Source: Crossaster papposus
Lineage: Eukaryota > Echinodermata > Asteroidea > Velatida > Solasteridae
DNA length: 64,000 bases
Assembly (NCBI GenBank): GCA_037893245.1
Contig: JBAIAA010000074.1
Coordinates: 930,001 to 994,000, forward strand
Direction of reading: 5' to 3'
Under the pieces are notes generated by a model that saw nothing but the letters and a program-made list of their open reading frames with translations, ran no database searches and was not told where the DNA came from. Of the stretch, positions 46,260 to 58,620 are shown in pieces. Numbering within the stretch: position 1 is the first letter of the stretch; each line of letters starts with the position of its first letter. Made by a program: the position numbers and the translations under genes.

Positions 46260-48040
46260 CCTGTTTGTCCAGGCGATACAAAACATTGCCCTCTGGCTCC
46301 GCCCTATAAGGCGCAGAGTCGATCTATTTCTGGATAGTTTGGTAATGGATTTGTAGGACTCAATTTGATGCAATAGGCAAGCACTCAGTTTCAGAATAGC
46401 ATCGATTCTCCCTTCGGATCTGAATGCTTTTCGAGTGGATTATTAATTTGGATGATTATTTTGTTAAAATGGCATGACGCAAGAGTATTTATTTTGGCGT
46501 AATCAGAAAACGAAATTGAACGACATTTAGACCAGCATTAAAATTCGCGCGAAACCGAACGATGTGGTGATTAAATATTAGATGCATATTTGCCGAAATT
46601 GACCGAATTGTGGCAATAAATATGACTAAAACTAAAATGTACTATTTAGTGCGGTTTGCCCCTAAACATGCTTTTGCTGTGTGCTTATATAGCTAGTGAG
46701 AAAAGAAACATATTTATGTATTAATTTGAAAGTAATGGTTACTTTAAAACCATTTTAGTTTAAAATGTTATCGTCTTACTTACTCAGTGTTTCATTATTA
46801 TCCTTGTTTATCTAAACACATATTATGTAAATACTCGTACCGTGTGTGTAAACAAATCATATTTATCTTTAACATCTTTTTCTGCACGTCTTTATCAGTT
46901 CATCTTAAATTGATGCACAAATATTAATAGTTGTGGTACTTAATATGATAAAATTGACTATTTGGCACAGTCAACATTACAAAAGCAATGTACTCCAATT
47001 TGGATAAAGTGTTTGACAAAAACGTTCATTTTCGTAGAAGTCCAAGACTATTTTTGCATTCTAGCCCTACTTTCGATATTTCTTTTTAATGTGGCATAAA
47101 ACATTAAGGTAAATATTTAAACAACAAAATGATATTAATCATCTGAAAAGACTGTTATTAATTTGTAATTAAACTTTAGGTCATTTAAAGTTGCCAAAAT
47201 GAAAATGTAGCCTCACTTTCAATTCAATACGGCGACTCGTGAATAAAGCCGATACTGAGGCCCGTGCAATTCATTCGCTGTAAAATTCGCTCGAATTATG
47301 TTCATTTTATACGAATACTTTTCAGCGATGTCACAAATCCACGTTTGCATTCGCTTCTGTGCAAAGTATAAGCTGACTTATACAAAAAGCTGAGGTTCGT
47401 CAAAAATTATATTATATTTTTAAATAAATAATGATACTCTAAGACATTCAAAATAGTTATGCATTGCTCATTATGTTATTATTTAAAAAACATGTAGATA
47501 GAGATGACACTAATAATTTGTCCACGTATTAGAAGTTAATAAAACTTGTTTGGCTATGTGGAATACTAAGTCGTAAATTTGTGGAATTTCTGGCGTTTTA
47601 ATGAAAGGTGGCATGGGTGCTTATTATTTCCAACATTGTATTTGTTGAATGCATGACTACGCATCTTTGGCAACAAACGTAGACTAATTTTACGTCCCTG
47701 CTCCAACGCGAGTTGAAATAATAGTCTGAACAAATCGCATTCTGTTTGGCCCGAACCCCGGGGAGTAAACGCACTTATAAGCGCTTGATTGTTTTTGAGG
47801 AATACAGAGATCCACGAGGCCACGCCCCTTTAAAAAGTGATCAATCACAGTGCAACATTTCAGGTCCGACAAATTGTCGCCATTTTTTACGGGGGTGGGG
47901 GTGCGAATTTGTTCCGATGGGACCAAAAATGAAACAAAACATTTTCGTGTGCTATTACCGTTATTCTTACATCAAAATACCATTATTAACCCCGGAAAAT
48001 GTGGACCTTTTGGTAATTTGGGCAATTTATAGACGTTGGG
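46260..48040. other. Non-coding part of segment B
   Basis: Aligns with 6120-7800 of segment A. It holds a conserved CACGCCCCTTTAAAAA block (47820) that also occurs at 27510, 32110 and 59965. No gene. Confidence 0.5.
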
Positions 48041-48045
48041 GAATT

Positions 48046-48213
48046 GCTTCGTCATACCAGCACGGGGGCACCCACTACTTGGACAAGCTCTGGCTGAGCG
48101 AGGACTCGGTGGAAATCCAAGCTTATTTTGATTGTAGTGAAAGGGCTACTTCTGGTCGCACAACTACCGCAGGCCCGCTAGAACAAAGGGCCCCGGGAGC
48201 TTTGAGTTTCTAG
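48046..48213 (+). CDS. Cysteine module, copy D (3' part only)
   Basis: From ASSYQHGGTHYLDKLWLSED through SVEIQAYFDC to a short Thr-rich tail (ATSGRTTTAG) and stop. Relative to copy A the differences are mainly third-position. The 5' part with DPCxC is missing; upstream sequence is unrelated. It may be an exon fragment or remnant. Confidence 0.35.
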   Translation, partial: ASSYQHGGTHYLDKLWLSEDSVEIQAYFDCSERATSGRTTTAGPLEQRAPGALSF

Positions 48214-48239
48214 ATGCACTGTGGTGCAATCTGAGCGTT

Positions 48240-49690
48240 TAATTGACACTTTTACTGCATTTGTAAAGATATTTCGAACAATTTTGTAAATTTTGAACAA
48301 TTTTGTAAATCATTTGTTTATGCTGAAGCCTCTTTAAAAGATGACGGATTCCAAAATATCGCCGAATACCTGTAATCCACGACTCAACCCAACTGTTAAG
48401 TAATGAGTATTTTATGTATTTTATGGTGACCTTTATGGTGTGGTACAGTACAAGTGTTATTCCCATCATACGGGCTGCATTTTGATGTATTGAAGTTCAA
48501 AACATTCATTAGACCCCAGAGCTATTTTGTCATATACATGTATTATGTAAGGTCTCAATAAAGCACTCTTTAGCTGAAATGTACCCTGTAGTGATCTCAC
48601 AATTTTGTTGAGTTTAACTGTACCCCAGATTTGGGTGAGACCCTGAGATCCCCCCCCAAAAAAACAAAAAAAATAATATAAAAAAAAAAAATAATAATAA
48701 TAATAATAATATACGCGCGTGTATAGTTGGGTGCGTACTTTACACGCGTTATCCGGAACTAGGCCAAAATATACGTTCGGTCTTTTTAATTTGGCGAATT
48801 TTTAAATACTGAAGACTAAAGTTTAGTTTGATGTTAGTTAGTCGTTTGATGCAAGAGTTTATGACTGTAGAGTATGAAAAAACTATTTAAAATCACACGT
48901 TGTGAGTGACGTACCGCCCCGATTTCTTTTTTGTAAATTCGCGGCTCCCGTGATTTTTTTACAAGCGTCCAAAAAGGTCACAGTGCGAGTCGGAAATTCT
49001 ATACATTTTCTCTGAACGATATTTGCACACCAAGAAGCTTACATTTCAATTTTCAAAACGCACCTTTTCAAAAATGCTTTTGGAGACCAATTCAAACAAA
49101 AGAGGTAGGTTTTTATTTTAAGCTATTCGGAACTAGGAAATATCCGGAACTAGGAGAACGACTGTACGAGTTGACTCGAGAGACATGGAATAATTAGTTT
49201 AATGCCCCCACCTCTCCCTAGATCCGCCACTGGAAGAAAATGCCAAAACAGTTTATTAACGTGGTGAGACTGCAAGGAAAAATTTATCTCGTTCAAGTTC
49301 TGGTATCTCTGAAACTCCGATAGTCTGACTTTCACGTTATTTAGCTGGTGTAGCTGCATGACGTACAATGTACATGTACAAGTGCACAAGGCGCTGTTCC
49401 CGGGTACCCGGCTCTTACAGTATACGCATGTCCAACACACGAGCGTGCACACACGCTAGCTAGCTATACGGACGACCTTGTTCATGCATTTTGGCCACAG
49501 TGCGCGATGCATGGGGGTGGATTTGAATGGCGCTGACGAGAACGTCGTCAAAGGAGTGGAACATTTTGAAGTTTTATTAGTACCATTTGTTTTTCGGCCT
49601 ATTTTATAATTATAGTTTTCCATTTTTAAGGATCTTTATTTTTGATCACGTAAGTATTCAAGTACTTATGATAAGATGTGCGTATACTAG
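48240..49690. other. AT-rich spacer
   Basis: A-rich/TAA microsatellite at 48650-48710 followed by (GT/GC)n CGCGCGTGTA. No gene supported. Confidence 0.5.
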
Positions 49691-49784
49691 GTCTCAAAAG
49701 TAGGGGGTGCTTTAGTACATTGCAGCACCCCCACCCCAAAATCCTGGGGGCGGCAGCACCCCCTGCACCCCCCGTTCCCGCGTG

Positions 49785-49865
49785 CCTGAACTACCGCCAG
49801 TCCTACGACTACCGCCAGTCCTACAACTACCGCTAGTCGCACTACTAGTCGCACCACTACAGGTG
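49785..49865 (+). repeat. Short 18-bp repeat (ACTACCGCCAGTCCTAC)
   Basis: About four degenerate copies, followed by CCAGCTATA...TTATAATTTACTTGG, which also follows cysteine copy B at 10035. This is therefore the tail of another decayed cysteine-module locus. Confidence 0.6.
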
Positions 49866-49899
49866 AACCATTCCAACTCAAATTAAAGTTTAATTTCCA

Positions 49900-50850
49900 G
49901 CTATATAGTTATAATTTACTTGGCAAACATTTGAAATTTGTTTAGGTAGTTTCTTTTCTTAATCACTCTATACGCCGTTTACCGATAACTCGCGTTAACT
50001 AAATGCTTTTGTATCTACATTATTTAAATGTTGACTGTCTTATAACGTTAATATTTTAAACATTGACAAATATAAGTTTTATAGTTTAACTGTAAACTTC
50101 TGTTTGTACGAAATCAGCTTTTACAAACTCATTTTCAAGGTCCAGGCAAAACTGCGCACATTTTTAAGGGAACAATTTGATTACAGCATTATGTAATCAA
50201 ATTACATGATGTACATGTAAATGAACATTTCGGTGGTAAACAAAATGAGCGCTTGTAAGATAAAATAAAAACGGCGTCAAATTGAATGACAGCAAACGAA
50301 TTTGCTTTTCAATTCAACACCAATCGCCCCACGAAACGAATTTCACGAATTAAAGACGAATCTGAATGCTACAACGTGGAATTGTGTATATATTACTGTA
50401 TACAGGTAGTTAGGAAGTTATCTGTAATTTTAGAGAGAATTGTTAACTGACCTGTACTGTACTATACTATTCACAGTGTAATTTGTAAAAAACAATATAA
50501 GACAGAGTAAAAGTTTTTGTTAAAATACGTAGGTTGACGTTAAAGGTACAGCAAATGGCATTTTTAATTAATATACTAGGTTTACCTGTAAAAAGGATCA
50601 CTTTACATACACTATAATTGTTTGACGGTACACCTTTCCGCCAATAATTTACCTTATTTAAACATAACTTTGCAGATTTGCAGTTTGAATAACAAGCAAT
50701 TTAAAAAAAAATCAAAATGGCTGCCATTGCATATTATCCTATTCTATAGGACGGGTGCGTGAAAAAAAAAATTGGGATCTTACCTGTCCTCGGAGCAACA
50801 AACCAAAGGCGTCTTCGACTTGCCGTCCTTTCTTGCAGTACCCAGATAGT
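49900..50850. other. AT-rich spacer, no gene seen
   Basis: Nothing recognisable beyond partial similarity of its start to 10040-10200. Confidence 0.5.
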
Positions 50851-50853
50851 GTA

Positions 50854-50970
50854 TGTAAGCGTTACCGCCTAGTGACCTGGGACATCAGGCATCTTTCAAG
50901 CGTTACCGCCTAGTGACTTGGGACATCAGACATCTCACAAGCGTTGCCGCCTACTATTGTGACCTGGGCG
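50854..50970 (+). repeat. 41-bp tandem repeat, three copies
   Basis: The unit AAGCGTTACCGCCTAGTGAC plus CTGGGACATCAGGCATCTTTC is repeated; the third copy is altered by a CTATTGTGAC insertion. Confidence 0.8.
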
Positions 50971-51084
50971 TTTAAAAACCTCTATTGTGGAGTTGACGCA
51001 AGTTATCCAAAATGCAACTTTCACCCCCTTTTGCGAACTGATCAGAGGAAGCCGACAGTTTGCGAAGATGCGCGTCATATCACA

Positions 51085-51797
51085 CGCAGTCACACGCTAG
51101 CAAACGCTGAAAATTTTAGGTATGTTGAAAAATGTAATTTTGCCTCAGCGTGTGACAGCGTGTTCCAGCGTGTGGGTAACGCTCAGCGTGTTTCGAACGC
51201 TGGCCTAGCGTTGGACAACGTTTACCCGCGTGTTGCCAAAATTCCAACATGTTACTCACGTGTTGGCCTAAAACGTTCTGGGCCCAATTTCTTGGCTCTG
51301 CTTACCGTTAGCGAAAAATCCTTGCTTACTATAGCAGAAAATTCGGTGCTTACGGTAAACGTATTTCACGCGTTAGCGAGGAATTTTGGTCTCTGAGCAT
51401 GCGTACATCCCGTAACTAAGGATTCTGTGCTTACAGGGTTAGCGCAAAATGTTTCTGCTAGCGCGGTTAGCGGAAAATGGTGACCGTAAGCGAGGAATTC
51501 TGTGGTTAACAGAGCCAAGAAATTGGGCCCTGGTGTGACAGGGCCATTACTGTAGTAGCGCGTCGGCTTTTTATACAACTAATCATGTGGTCGTTGCAGT
51601 ACGCTGGCGCGCGTTTGAACGCGCTACTTACGCGCTGGGCAGTCGTTCATCAGTCGTTATCAACGCGTTATAGACACGCTGGAATCACGGTTCCACTTGA
51701 CTTTTTTTCTGTGGAAGTTCAGCGTTTGCCAGCGTATCAACTATGTTTAACGCGCTACTCACGCGTTGGCCTAAAACGTTCTGGTGTAACAGGGCCA
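51085..51797. mobile_element. TGGCCCTGTCACACC-type MITE, left end truncated
   Basis: CGCTGGCAAACGC-like short motifs fill it; ends in GTGTAACAGGGCCA. It matches the right two thirds of the complete element at 54215-55091 and is itself split by a nested element. Confidence 0.7.
51280..51530. mobile_element. Nested TIR element, 251 bp
   Basis: Perfect inverted ends GGGCCCAATTTCTTGGCTCTG. Its insertion split GTTCTGGTGTGACAGGG, which is uninterrupted in the sister element at 54770. Confidence 0.9.
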
Positions 51798-51799
51798 TA

Positions 51800-52430
51800 A
51801 GAGGTAAAGAAACTTCCTCCACTCGCGGATGAGTTAGACCTCTTGTAACATATCATAAAATGATGAAAAATAAGAAAAGGTAACAATTTAAAAAAAAAAA
51901 TTCTCAAAGAATTTGGCTTATATTTTAGCCGTCGGTGTATCTGGCAAGGGCAGACCGAGCTACCAAAGACCTGTTTACTGTCCTTTTTTTTTACAGGATT
52001 CTGAAATATAATGGTTTATTTACATATCAATTATAAAATAAAAAAATGCTGATTAACACTGAGTAGAATATGAAGACGTACGTTGTTATCGGGCGGAAGG
52101 TTTGTTTATCCATTACAAAAAATGACGTCAAGGCGAGTTTGCACATGGGCGAGCAAAACATTGCGATGGCTTATACCCCAGCCTTTTGTTAAACCCTGAA
52201 CGGTTTCATTATCACGTGTCAAACCAGACTCGGAACAAATTGTTCTTTATGCTCTGCTAAACGTCTGCCGTTTTGCCACACGGGTATACGGCATGACTAA
52301 TTGAGCTATCGAATGTATACAGACCACAAGGCCAGGGCCCTTTTGAAAGAAAATTGAAATTGAAATATCCAATGGTGCATATACAACCTCGAAGGTAATA
52401 AACAACAATTATTTTGCTGTAATTTGGGCC
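51800..52430. other. Spacer, no gene seen
   Basis: AT-rich. The right part (52320-52400) is the start of the SINE-like repeat region. Confidence 0.4.
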
Positions 52431-52477
52431 CATTGGGCCCATGGAACATTCCAAATACCATATCAGCTCCCTGGGGA

Positions 52478-52878
52478 GTATACAGCTCGATGCTGCCATT
52501 TCGGCGCAAAGCAGCTGAATTCAACCACAATAACCACCTCTACCCTCACAGGTACCCATTTACCCCTGGGTGGAGAGAATTAATGAGTGACAAAGTGCCT
52601 TGCCCAAGGGCACACGTACCATATTCCCAGGCCGGACTCGAACCCACAACCCGTAGCTTTACCTACAGATTACAAATTCAATGCTCCAGACCACACGGCC
52701 CTTTTGAAAGAAAATTGCAATTGTAATATCCAATGTATACAGCTCGATGCTGCCATTTCGGCGCAAAGCAGCTGAATTCAACCACAATAACCACCTCTAC
52801 CCTCACAGGTACCCATTTACCCCTGGGTGGAGAGAATTAATGAGTGACAAAGTGCCTTGCCCAAGGGCACACGTACCT
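52478..52878 (-). mobile_element. tRNA-related SINE with a 257-bp tandem duplication
   Basis: A 143-bp block (from GTATACAGCTCGATGC to GGGCACACGTACC) occurs at 52478-52620 and again at 52735-52877. Between them, on the - strand, is a B box GGGTTCGAGTCC. It differs from the 16393-type SINE family. Confidence 0.7.
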
Positions 52879-52959
52879 TGCGTATACAACCTCGAAGGTA
52901 ATTTACAACAATTGCTTTTGCTGTAATTTTCAGAAATGGATGTAGGCCTATTTTGTATA

Positions 52960-53563
52960 TTTATTCTAAATTTTTTATTTATTTGTTTAGGAGGGGGGGG
53001 GGGGCGGGGTTAGTGTGTTGCATCAAATAACACTGACTTGTTCGACGTTTTGGGTACGCGTTAAGGATGGGAAATTCAAGAAAACCAAATAGCCGAGAAA
53101 ACCTATACAGGTTGAGTATTTTCCGCTCAATAGAGTAATTTGTTTCACGCCAACTTGTTGCCTTCATTGCACCATCTTTAATCATCTCGACCCTTTGGTC
53201 ACGTTTCGTTTTCTAAAGGTTTGTTTGTGTAATTGCCTAGACCAACCTTGATAGCTACTGAGGAGTCTGTGTTTGTTACTAGAAGCCGTGTCCGTTTGTA
53301 CGCGGTGCCGCGCTGTTTCATATCGATTCGTGACTGTTTACGAACGAGATGGTATTCATTGTTCAGTTTGCTTTAGCTAGAAACTGCAATTACCAGGGAA
53401 TGCTCATTGGCTGTTACGTTGCCCGCTTTTAGCGTTAGCTCCACCCATGCTGTAATCTTGCGCCAATTAGAAATGTTTCTATACTTTCCTCGCAAGTTCA
53501 GGCTCGTTCTTGATTAAATGTAGGTTGGCTATGACGTCAGCCTGGTCTGTGATCTGCGGCTGC
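52960..53563 (+). other. Start of signal-exon unit U4
   Basis: From about 53080 the block CCGAGAAAACCTATACAGGTTGAG matches U1-U3; the promoter-like block follows, then is interrupted at TTA (53564) by a transposon. Confidence 0.6.
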
Positions 53564-53566
53564 TTA

Positions 53567-55488
53567 TACCCCAGTCACAATTGGCTTGCGATGGGTTTGC
53601 GATTAGTTTGCGGCGGATTTCTAGGCATTTTCGGCCGGGGCCCCACGGGACTCCTTGCGGCTGCCGGGTCATTTTTTGGCATCGGGCGGGCATCGAGTTA
53701 CTTTTAACTCGGACTTAAAACCTGGTGCGGCGTTTCGCATCGCAAACTGATCGCCAATAAATCGGTCGATGCCTAGCCGATGTCCGGCAGGGCATCGCAC
53801 ACGTCAGGCGGGCGCCGAGCCAAATTTTGGACAACCCAGACAATCAATATATCGGCCAGGCTCCGCCCACACACCGGCTGGGTCCCGCCAGGCGTCCGGC
53901 CGACTTGGCGGTGCCTGGCCGGAAATCGGCCGGGGGCCAGACGGCGCCCTGCCGGCGCCCAGCCTGAAATCGGTCATGCATCGGCCAGGGCTCGCAGGGT
54001 AAAAAAAGCGGGTCATCTACATCTACACACAGTTTATCACACAAGTTTCATAGTGCAAGTACTACATCTCTTCCTTAGCCACCAAATGCAACAAGAACCA
54101 GGTTGTAGCGGTATAGCGTGCAAACGCCAACCTCTCCCTCAACCGGGCGACCAACACGCGCTGTGCAGGTGCCCGCAAGCGTTGGGGAGGTATCAACGGC
54201 ATTTTCTTATTTAATGGCCCTGTCACACCAGAACATTTTAGGCCAACGCGTGAGTAGCGTGTTGTAATTTTGGCAACACGCTGGCAAACGCTAACCAACG
54301 CTAGGCCAGCGATAGCAACACGATGAGCGCGTTACTCACACGCTGGGACACGCTGTCATACGCTGAGGAACCGTGATTTCAGCGTGTTCATACAGGTTGA
54401 TAACGGGTTCATAGCGTATGCCGGCGCGTAAGTAGCGTGTGAGGAACGCGCTCAGCGTGTAATGAACGCATCACTGATTTATATAAAAAATACGACAGCG
54501 GGTCGCCAGCGTGAGAGCAGTGGGTTGGTAACGATCGTCTAGCGCGTTCGACGCGTAAGTAACGGCCTTTTTGCGCTCCGCTAGCGTGTGCAGTCACACG
54601 CTGGCAAACGCTCAATTTTTTTAGGTATGTTGAAAAACGTATTTTTGTCTCAGCGTGTGACAGCGTGTTCCAGCGTGTGGGTAACGCGCTCAGCGCGTTG
54701 CGAACGCTGGCCTAGCGTTGGTCAGCGTTTACCCGCGTGTTGCCGAAATTTCAACACGTTGGCCTAAAACGTTCTGGTGTGACAGGGCCATTACTGTAGT
54801 AGCGCGTCATCTTTTTGTACAACTAATCATGTGTTCGTTGCCGTACGCTGGCGCGCGTTGGACCGCGCTACTCACGCGCTGGGCAGTCGTTCATCAGTCG
54901 TCGAGCGCGTTATTAACGCGATATTCACGCGCTGGCGAACGCTATAAACCCGTTATTAACGCGTTATGGACACGCTGAAATCACGGTTCGACTTGACTTT
55001 TTCTGTGGAAGTTCAGCGTTTGCCAGCATATCAACTATTTTTAACGCGCTACTCACGCGTTGGCCTTGAACGTTCTAGTGTGACAGGGCCATTAAGAAGG
55101 TCAGAGGAGAGCTTCTGCCGCCGGCCGTTGATCGCTGGCCACTCGACAGGCACACCACAGATGCCCGTCCGGCCGCCGTACGACCTGTACGAATTGGTTG
55201 GCACCCTGCCGGATACCGCAGGGGTATCGCAAGAACATAAGCAGGGCACCGGACGAGTGCCTGCCGGACACCGGCCGATAAACGGGCCAATAATTCGACC
55301 CCATTTCCAAGAAAGTCAGCCGATCGCCGGTCGGCGACCCCCCGGGCCCCGTCATGGCAGCGTACGGGGCACTTTTAATTGTGACTGTGACCGCCATATC
55401 GCACGATCTTTCGCCGACCTCTACACGCCGGCCGATGCCTAGAAATCGCACACGCCGCCCGGGCTCCGCTTTAATTGTGACTGGGGTA
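53567..55488. mobile_element. TIR element with TTA target duplication (PIF/Harbinger-like)
   Basis: Ends TACCCCAGTCACAATT and AATTGTGACTGGGGTA, flanked by TTA on both sides. The empty site, CTGCTTAGCTGATG, is at 14327. GC-rich GGCCG/CGGCC-laden arms. No transposase; a 3-bp TWA target is typical of PIF/Harbinger, so the assignment is inferred. It carries a nested element. Confidence 0.85.
54215..55091. mobile_element. Nested MITE with TTAA target (piggyBac-like), complete
   Basis: TTAA flanks both sides (54211-54214, 55092-55095). Ends TGGCCCTGTCACACCAGAAC and its complement; a third copy of the terminus in the middle (54770-54792) suggests a dimer-like structure. Dense CGCTGGC/CGCGTTA short repeats fill it. 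Confidence 0.8.
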
Positions 55489-55651
55489 TTAGCTGACGTG
55501 GCAAATTATACGTACGTTTGAGTATTTGCCGATATACGATGAACGCTAACAGGGTGTTGCGCATTTCTTCTATAAGATACGGTTTCGAGCTCCGATATAT
55601 TTAGTCTTCTATCCGTCTGATCGTCGTCAGTGCTCTACATGCGTAGCTGCC

Positions 55652-55658
55652 TATTAAA
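55652..55658 (+). promoter_or_regulatory. Candidate TATA-like box, unit U4
   Basis: TATTAAA, 222 bases before the ATG at 55874, the same spacing as at 14455. Confidence 0.4.
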
Positions 55659-55873
55659 GCCGTGTTGTGTATCGATCGTTGAAGTCGCTGGTGAATAAAT
55701 CCAAAACGAAATCTCGATCTTTGCATTAATCGGGCAAAGCTTCGGTTTAGTTTCAAGTTTAGGCCTTCCAGATTGTTGTCGAGTTAAATACGTGCGTAGT
55801 AGCACTTTTGTGTGAGTTGTTGATAATTACGTCCTAGCGGATTGGTGCTCAGAATTTTCCTGAATCCTGGAGA

Positions 55874-55919
55874 ATGGACGGAGCAGCAGCTTTGGTGCTG
55901 ATGCTGTCAACAATGGCAG
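55874..55919 (+). CDS. Signal-peptide first exon (F5/8C family), copy 5
   Basis: 46 bp, MDGAAALVLMLSTMA plus one base, donor G/GTAAGA. Promoter-like block and splice donor look intact. No exon 2 lies between it and the next signal exon at 62958; any partner body would be beyond the window. Confidence 0.65.
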
Positions 55920-55984
55920 GTAAGATGTATTATCTGTCACATGTGGTATTTCCTCGAATCCTTGACCTGTTTGTCAGCATTTGT

Positions 55985-56191
55985 CCTCAAAAGCGCCCTA
56001 GGCATTGTAGCTTGCAAGCCTGAAGAAACCTGCAGAGAGAAGACAATGAGAAGAAGATACAGTTTTAGAGGTGGGGAAAAACCCACGGAATCAGGCAGGG
56101 AGTGAAAACTCAATCCACATTTACCCAGGCCGGACTCGAACCCGGGTCAAAGCGGTGAAGGCGAGGAAAGAACCGCTACGCCAACCTGATT
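55985..56191 (-). mobile_element. tRNA-derived SINE, copy 4 (tail lost)
   Basis: A and B boxes are intact on the - strand; the 3' tail with TAATAATAA is deleted, with the intron resuming at TTTGTCCTC. Confidence 0.75.
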
Positions 56192-56199
56192 CTCTCTTA

Positions 56200-58370
56200 A
56201 TTGGTTGTGTGTGAACTTTTCGTTTCCAAAGCAAAATTCATCAAAAATCAATTCAAAGGTATTCACATTGGTAATTCAATTTTCAGACCAATAACAGAAT
56301 ATCAAGCGCAGTCATTTTGCTGGATGCCTGGAATCATTATTTACTTTCAAATAAGTAAGAGATTTTTTTTAATAATTCGGTAGTCAAATTGTTCGATATA
56401 TTTGTAAATGGTGTACCCTACCTTTAAGGACTTCACTGCCAAAAAAGCGGATAATTTACCCAAAGATGATCGTATTGTTAACAGTGTTGTAAGTCTCGAG
56501 ACCTGGGCCGATATTCATAAAAGCCTGCTAAGCCTATAGTTGGCTGCTAAAATAGCCCCTAGTTGACAGCTAAAGCCTAGTTGGAAACTAAGTGATAGGC
56601 CTATTCAAAAAACTTTGCAAAGCTTGTGGTTGCTAAGTTGGCTGCTATTTAGTGTTAACGTTAGAGTTAATCTGATGTGTCTCTAAGTCAATAGTTTGCA
56701 AATTATCCTCACCCAATATAGGGCTAGATTCTCCACAACCAATAGAACATTGGGATACCTAACAAATTAATAGGCTTTAAAAACTCAAATTTGAATCCAA
56801 GGACCATGTTATCCAATGTAAAATATCCCGTAACAAAATAGATCTAGGCAGCGACCTTGGACTAAGTTTGGTAAAATGTTGTCAAGTTATAGGTTTCGCG
56901 AAAATGCAACGATCGAAAAAAACACTAAATATTGATCTGGCAATAAAACTGCTCAGGCCATACGTAAACAAACCCGTTACCTTGTCGAAGATGAGTTGTT
57001 CCAGCTGTCTTGTTGCATAGGGTAATAAATCATATTTTTTTAAACATCTTTCTCTGCACGTCCATATCAGTTCATCTTAAATGTATGCACAAATATTAAT
57101 AGTTGTGGTACTTAATAAATCAGGATTAAGTTTAGTCAAAATTACAAAAGCAGTATACTCTATTGTTGATAAAGTGTTTGACAAAAAACTTTTATTGTCG
57201 TTATTTTTGCATTATATATGCTCACTTTCAACACAAAATATTAAGGTAAATGTAAAAATCAACAAAATTTAATTATTCATCTGAGAAAACTGGTATTAAT
57301 TTGTAATTAAACTTTAGGTCATTTATATCCCTAAGTTGCAAAAAAGAAAATGTTGCCTAACTTTCAATTCAATATGGCCGACTCGTGAATAAAGCCTTAT
57401 ACATTCACTGCAAAATTCGCCCGAATTATGTTCGACTAATACCAATACCTTTTGTGATGTCACAAATCCACGTTTGCTTCTGTGCAGAGTATAAACTGAC
57501 CTTTACAAAAAGATGAGGTTCTTCAAGAATTATATAACATTATATATAAAAAAACAATAATGATACTCTTAGACATCCACAAAATATAATATTTAAGCAT
57601 TGCTGATTATTTCATTATTCATAAAACATGTAGGCCTATACAGATAGAGATGGCACTAATAGTTTGTCCACATTATTATAAGTTAATACAAGTGGTTGGC
57701 AAAGTGGAATACTAACTCGTAAATTTGTGGAATTCTTGGCACTGAGAGTTGTAAAGGAGATTTTGTTAAGGAATTGTTGCACGTGTGCCTATTATTTTCA
57801 ACAATGTATTTTTTGTATATAATTGCATGCATGACTACGTATCCGACTACTTAAAGTTGTAGCATTTGTCAGTTGTGAATTTGTATCGTTTAAAGCAGCA
57901 ACAGTTCTCTAAATCGAACTGACCTGACAACGTTTTAGCTCTGCGAATGCTTTTTTTATTCCAAGAAAATAACATTTATAAGATTTCGTCAGTGTAACCA
58001 ACTACTTATGAAATTTTCCAAAAATGCGTCTCGGAGACGCATCTTTGGACTTCTTTTGATTATTTCTTCAAGAAGTCATTAATTCTTGACATCATGTAAT
58101 CGTATGTTTACGAGTAACGAACACAAAGAAGCTCTTTAATCATTTATTCTCGGCACTGCGCGCTTCAGCGAAATGTTTCCATTCATTGCCAAAAAAAAAA
58201 CCAACAACAAAAACAAACCAATTTGCAAACTGGAGGCAAAAACAGGTATAGCTCGGTTCCTTTGTATGTATTCCTAGAAATAATAATAATTTTGAAGCTA
58301 TCCGCTGGTTCCCAATCGACTTCATTGGAATAATGAATGGAGACCTTTTCATACCATTTCAATCATATAT
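56200..58370. other. Non-coding remainder of unit U4
   Basis: Colinear with 30240-32000 and 25680-27400 of U2 and U1, ending with the CTCTGCGAATGC block near 57940. No gene. Confidence 0.6.
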
Positions 58371-58374
58371 TAAT

Positions 58375-58620
58375 AAATACATATGAGAGTTCAAAGCTTC
58401 TGATTGGTCGAGACTCGATCACGTGGAGGGCATTATCACGCAGTAATTGACCGGGCTTTTAAAAATTGAAGCAAATTCACTGTTTATTTCCTAAATAAAA
58501 AGGTATTTATTAAAGGAAATAACAGGCCTTCGGCTCGGTCTATTACCATTGGTCATCGCTTAACCCGGTCAATTATCACGCAGTAATGACCGGGTCCTCA
58601 CCCTGTTATTTCCTAAATAA
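58375..58620. mobile_element. MITE-like insertion
   Basis: TCACGCAGTAATTGACCGGGC and CCCGGTCAATTATCACGCAG motifs occur in both orientations. The paralog at 37605-37620 (ATGAATAAAGAACGTGT) lacks it. Exact ends not fixed. Confidence 0.6.

Noticed and set aside
16393-56191. Real tRNA genes at the four A/B-box sites
   Set aside because: The tRNA-like part continues into a shared 150-200 bp body with an AT-rich tail, which is SINE architecture.
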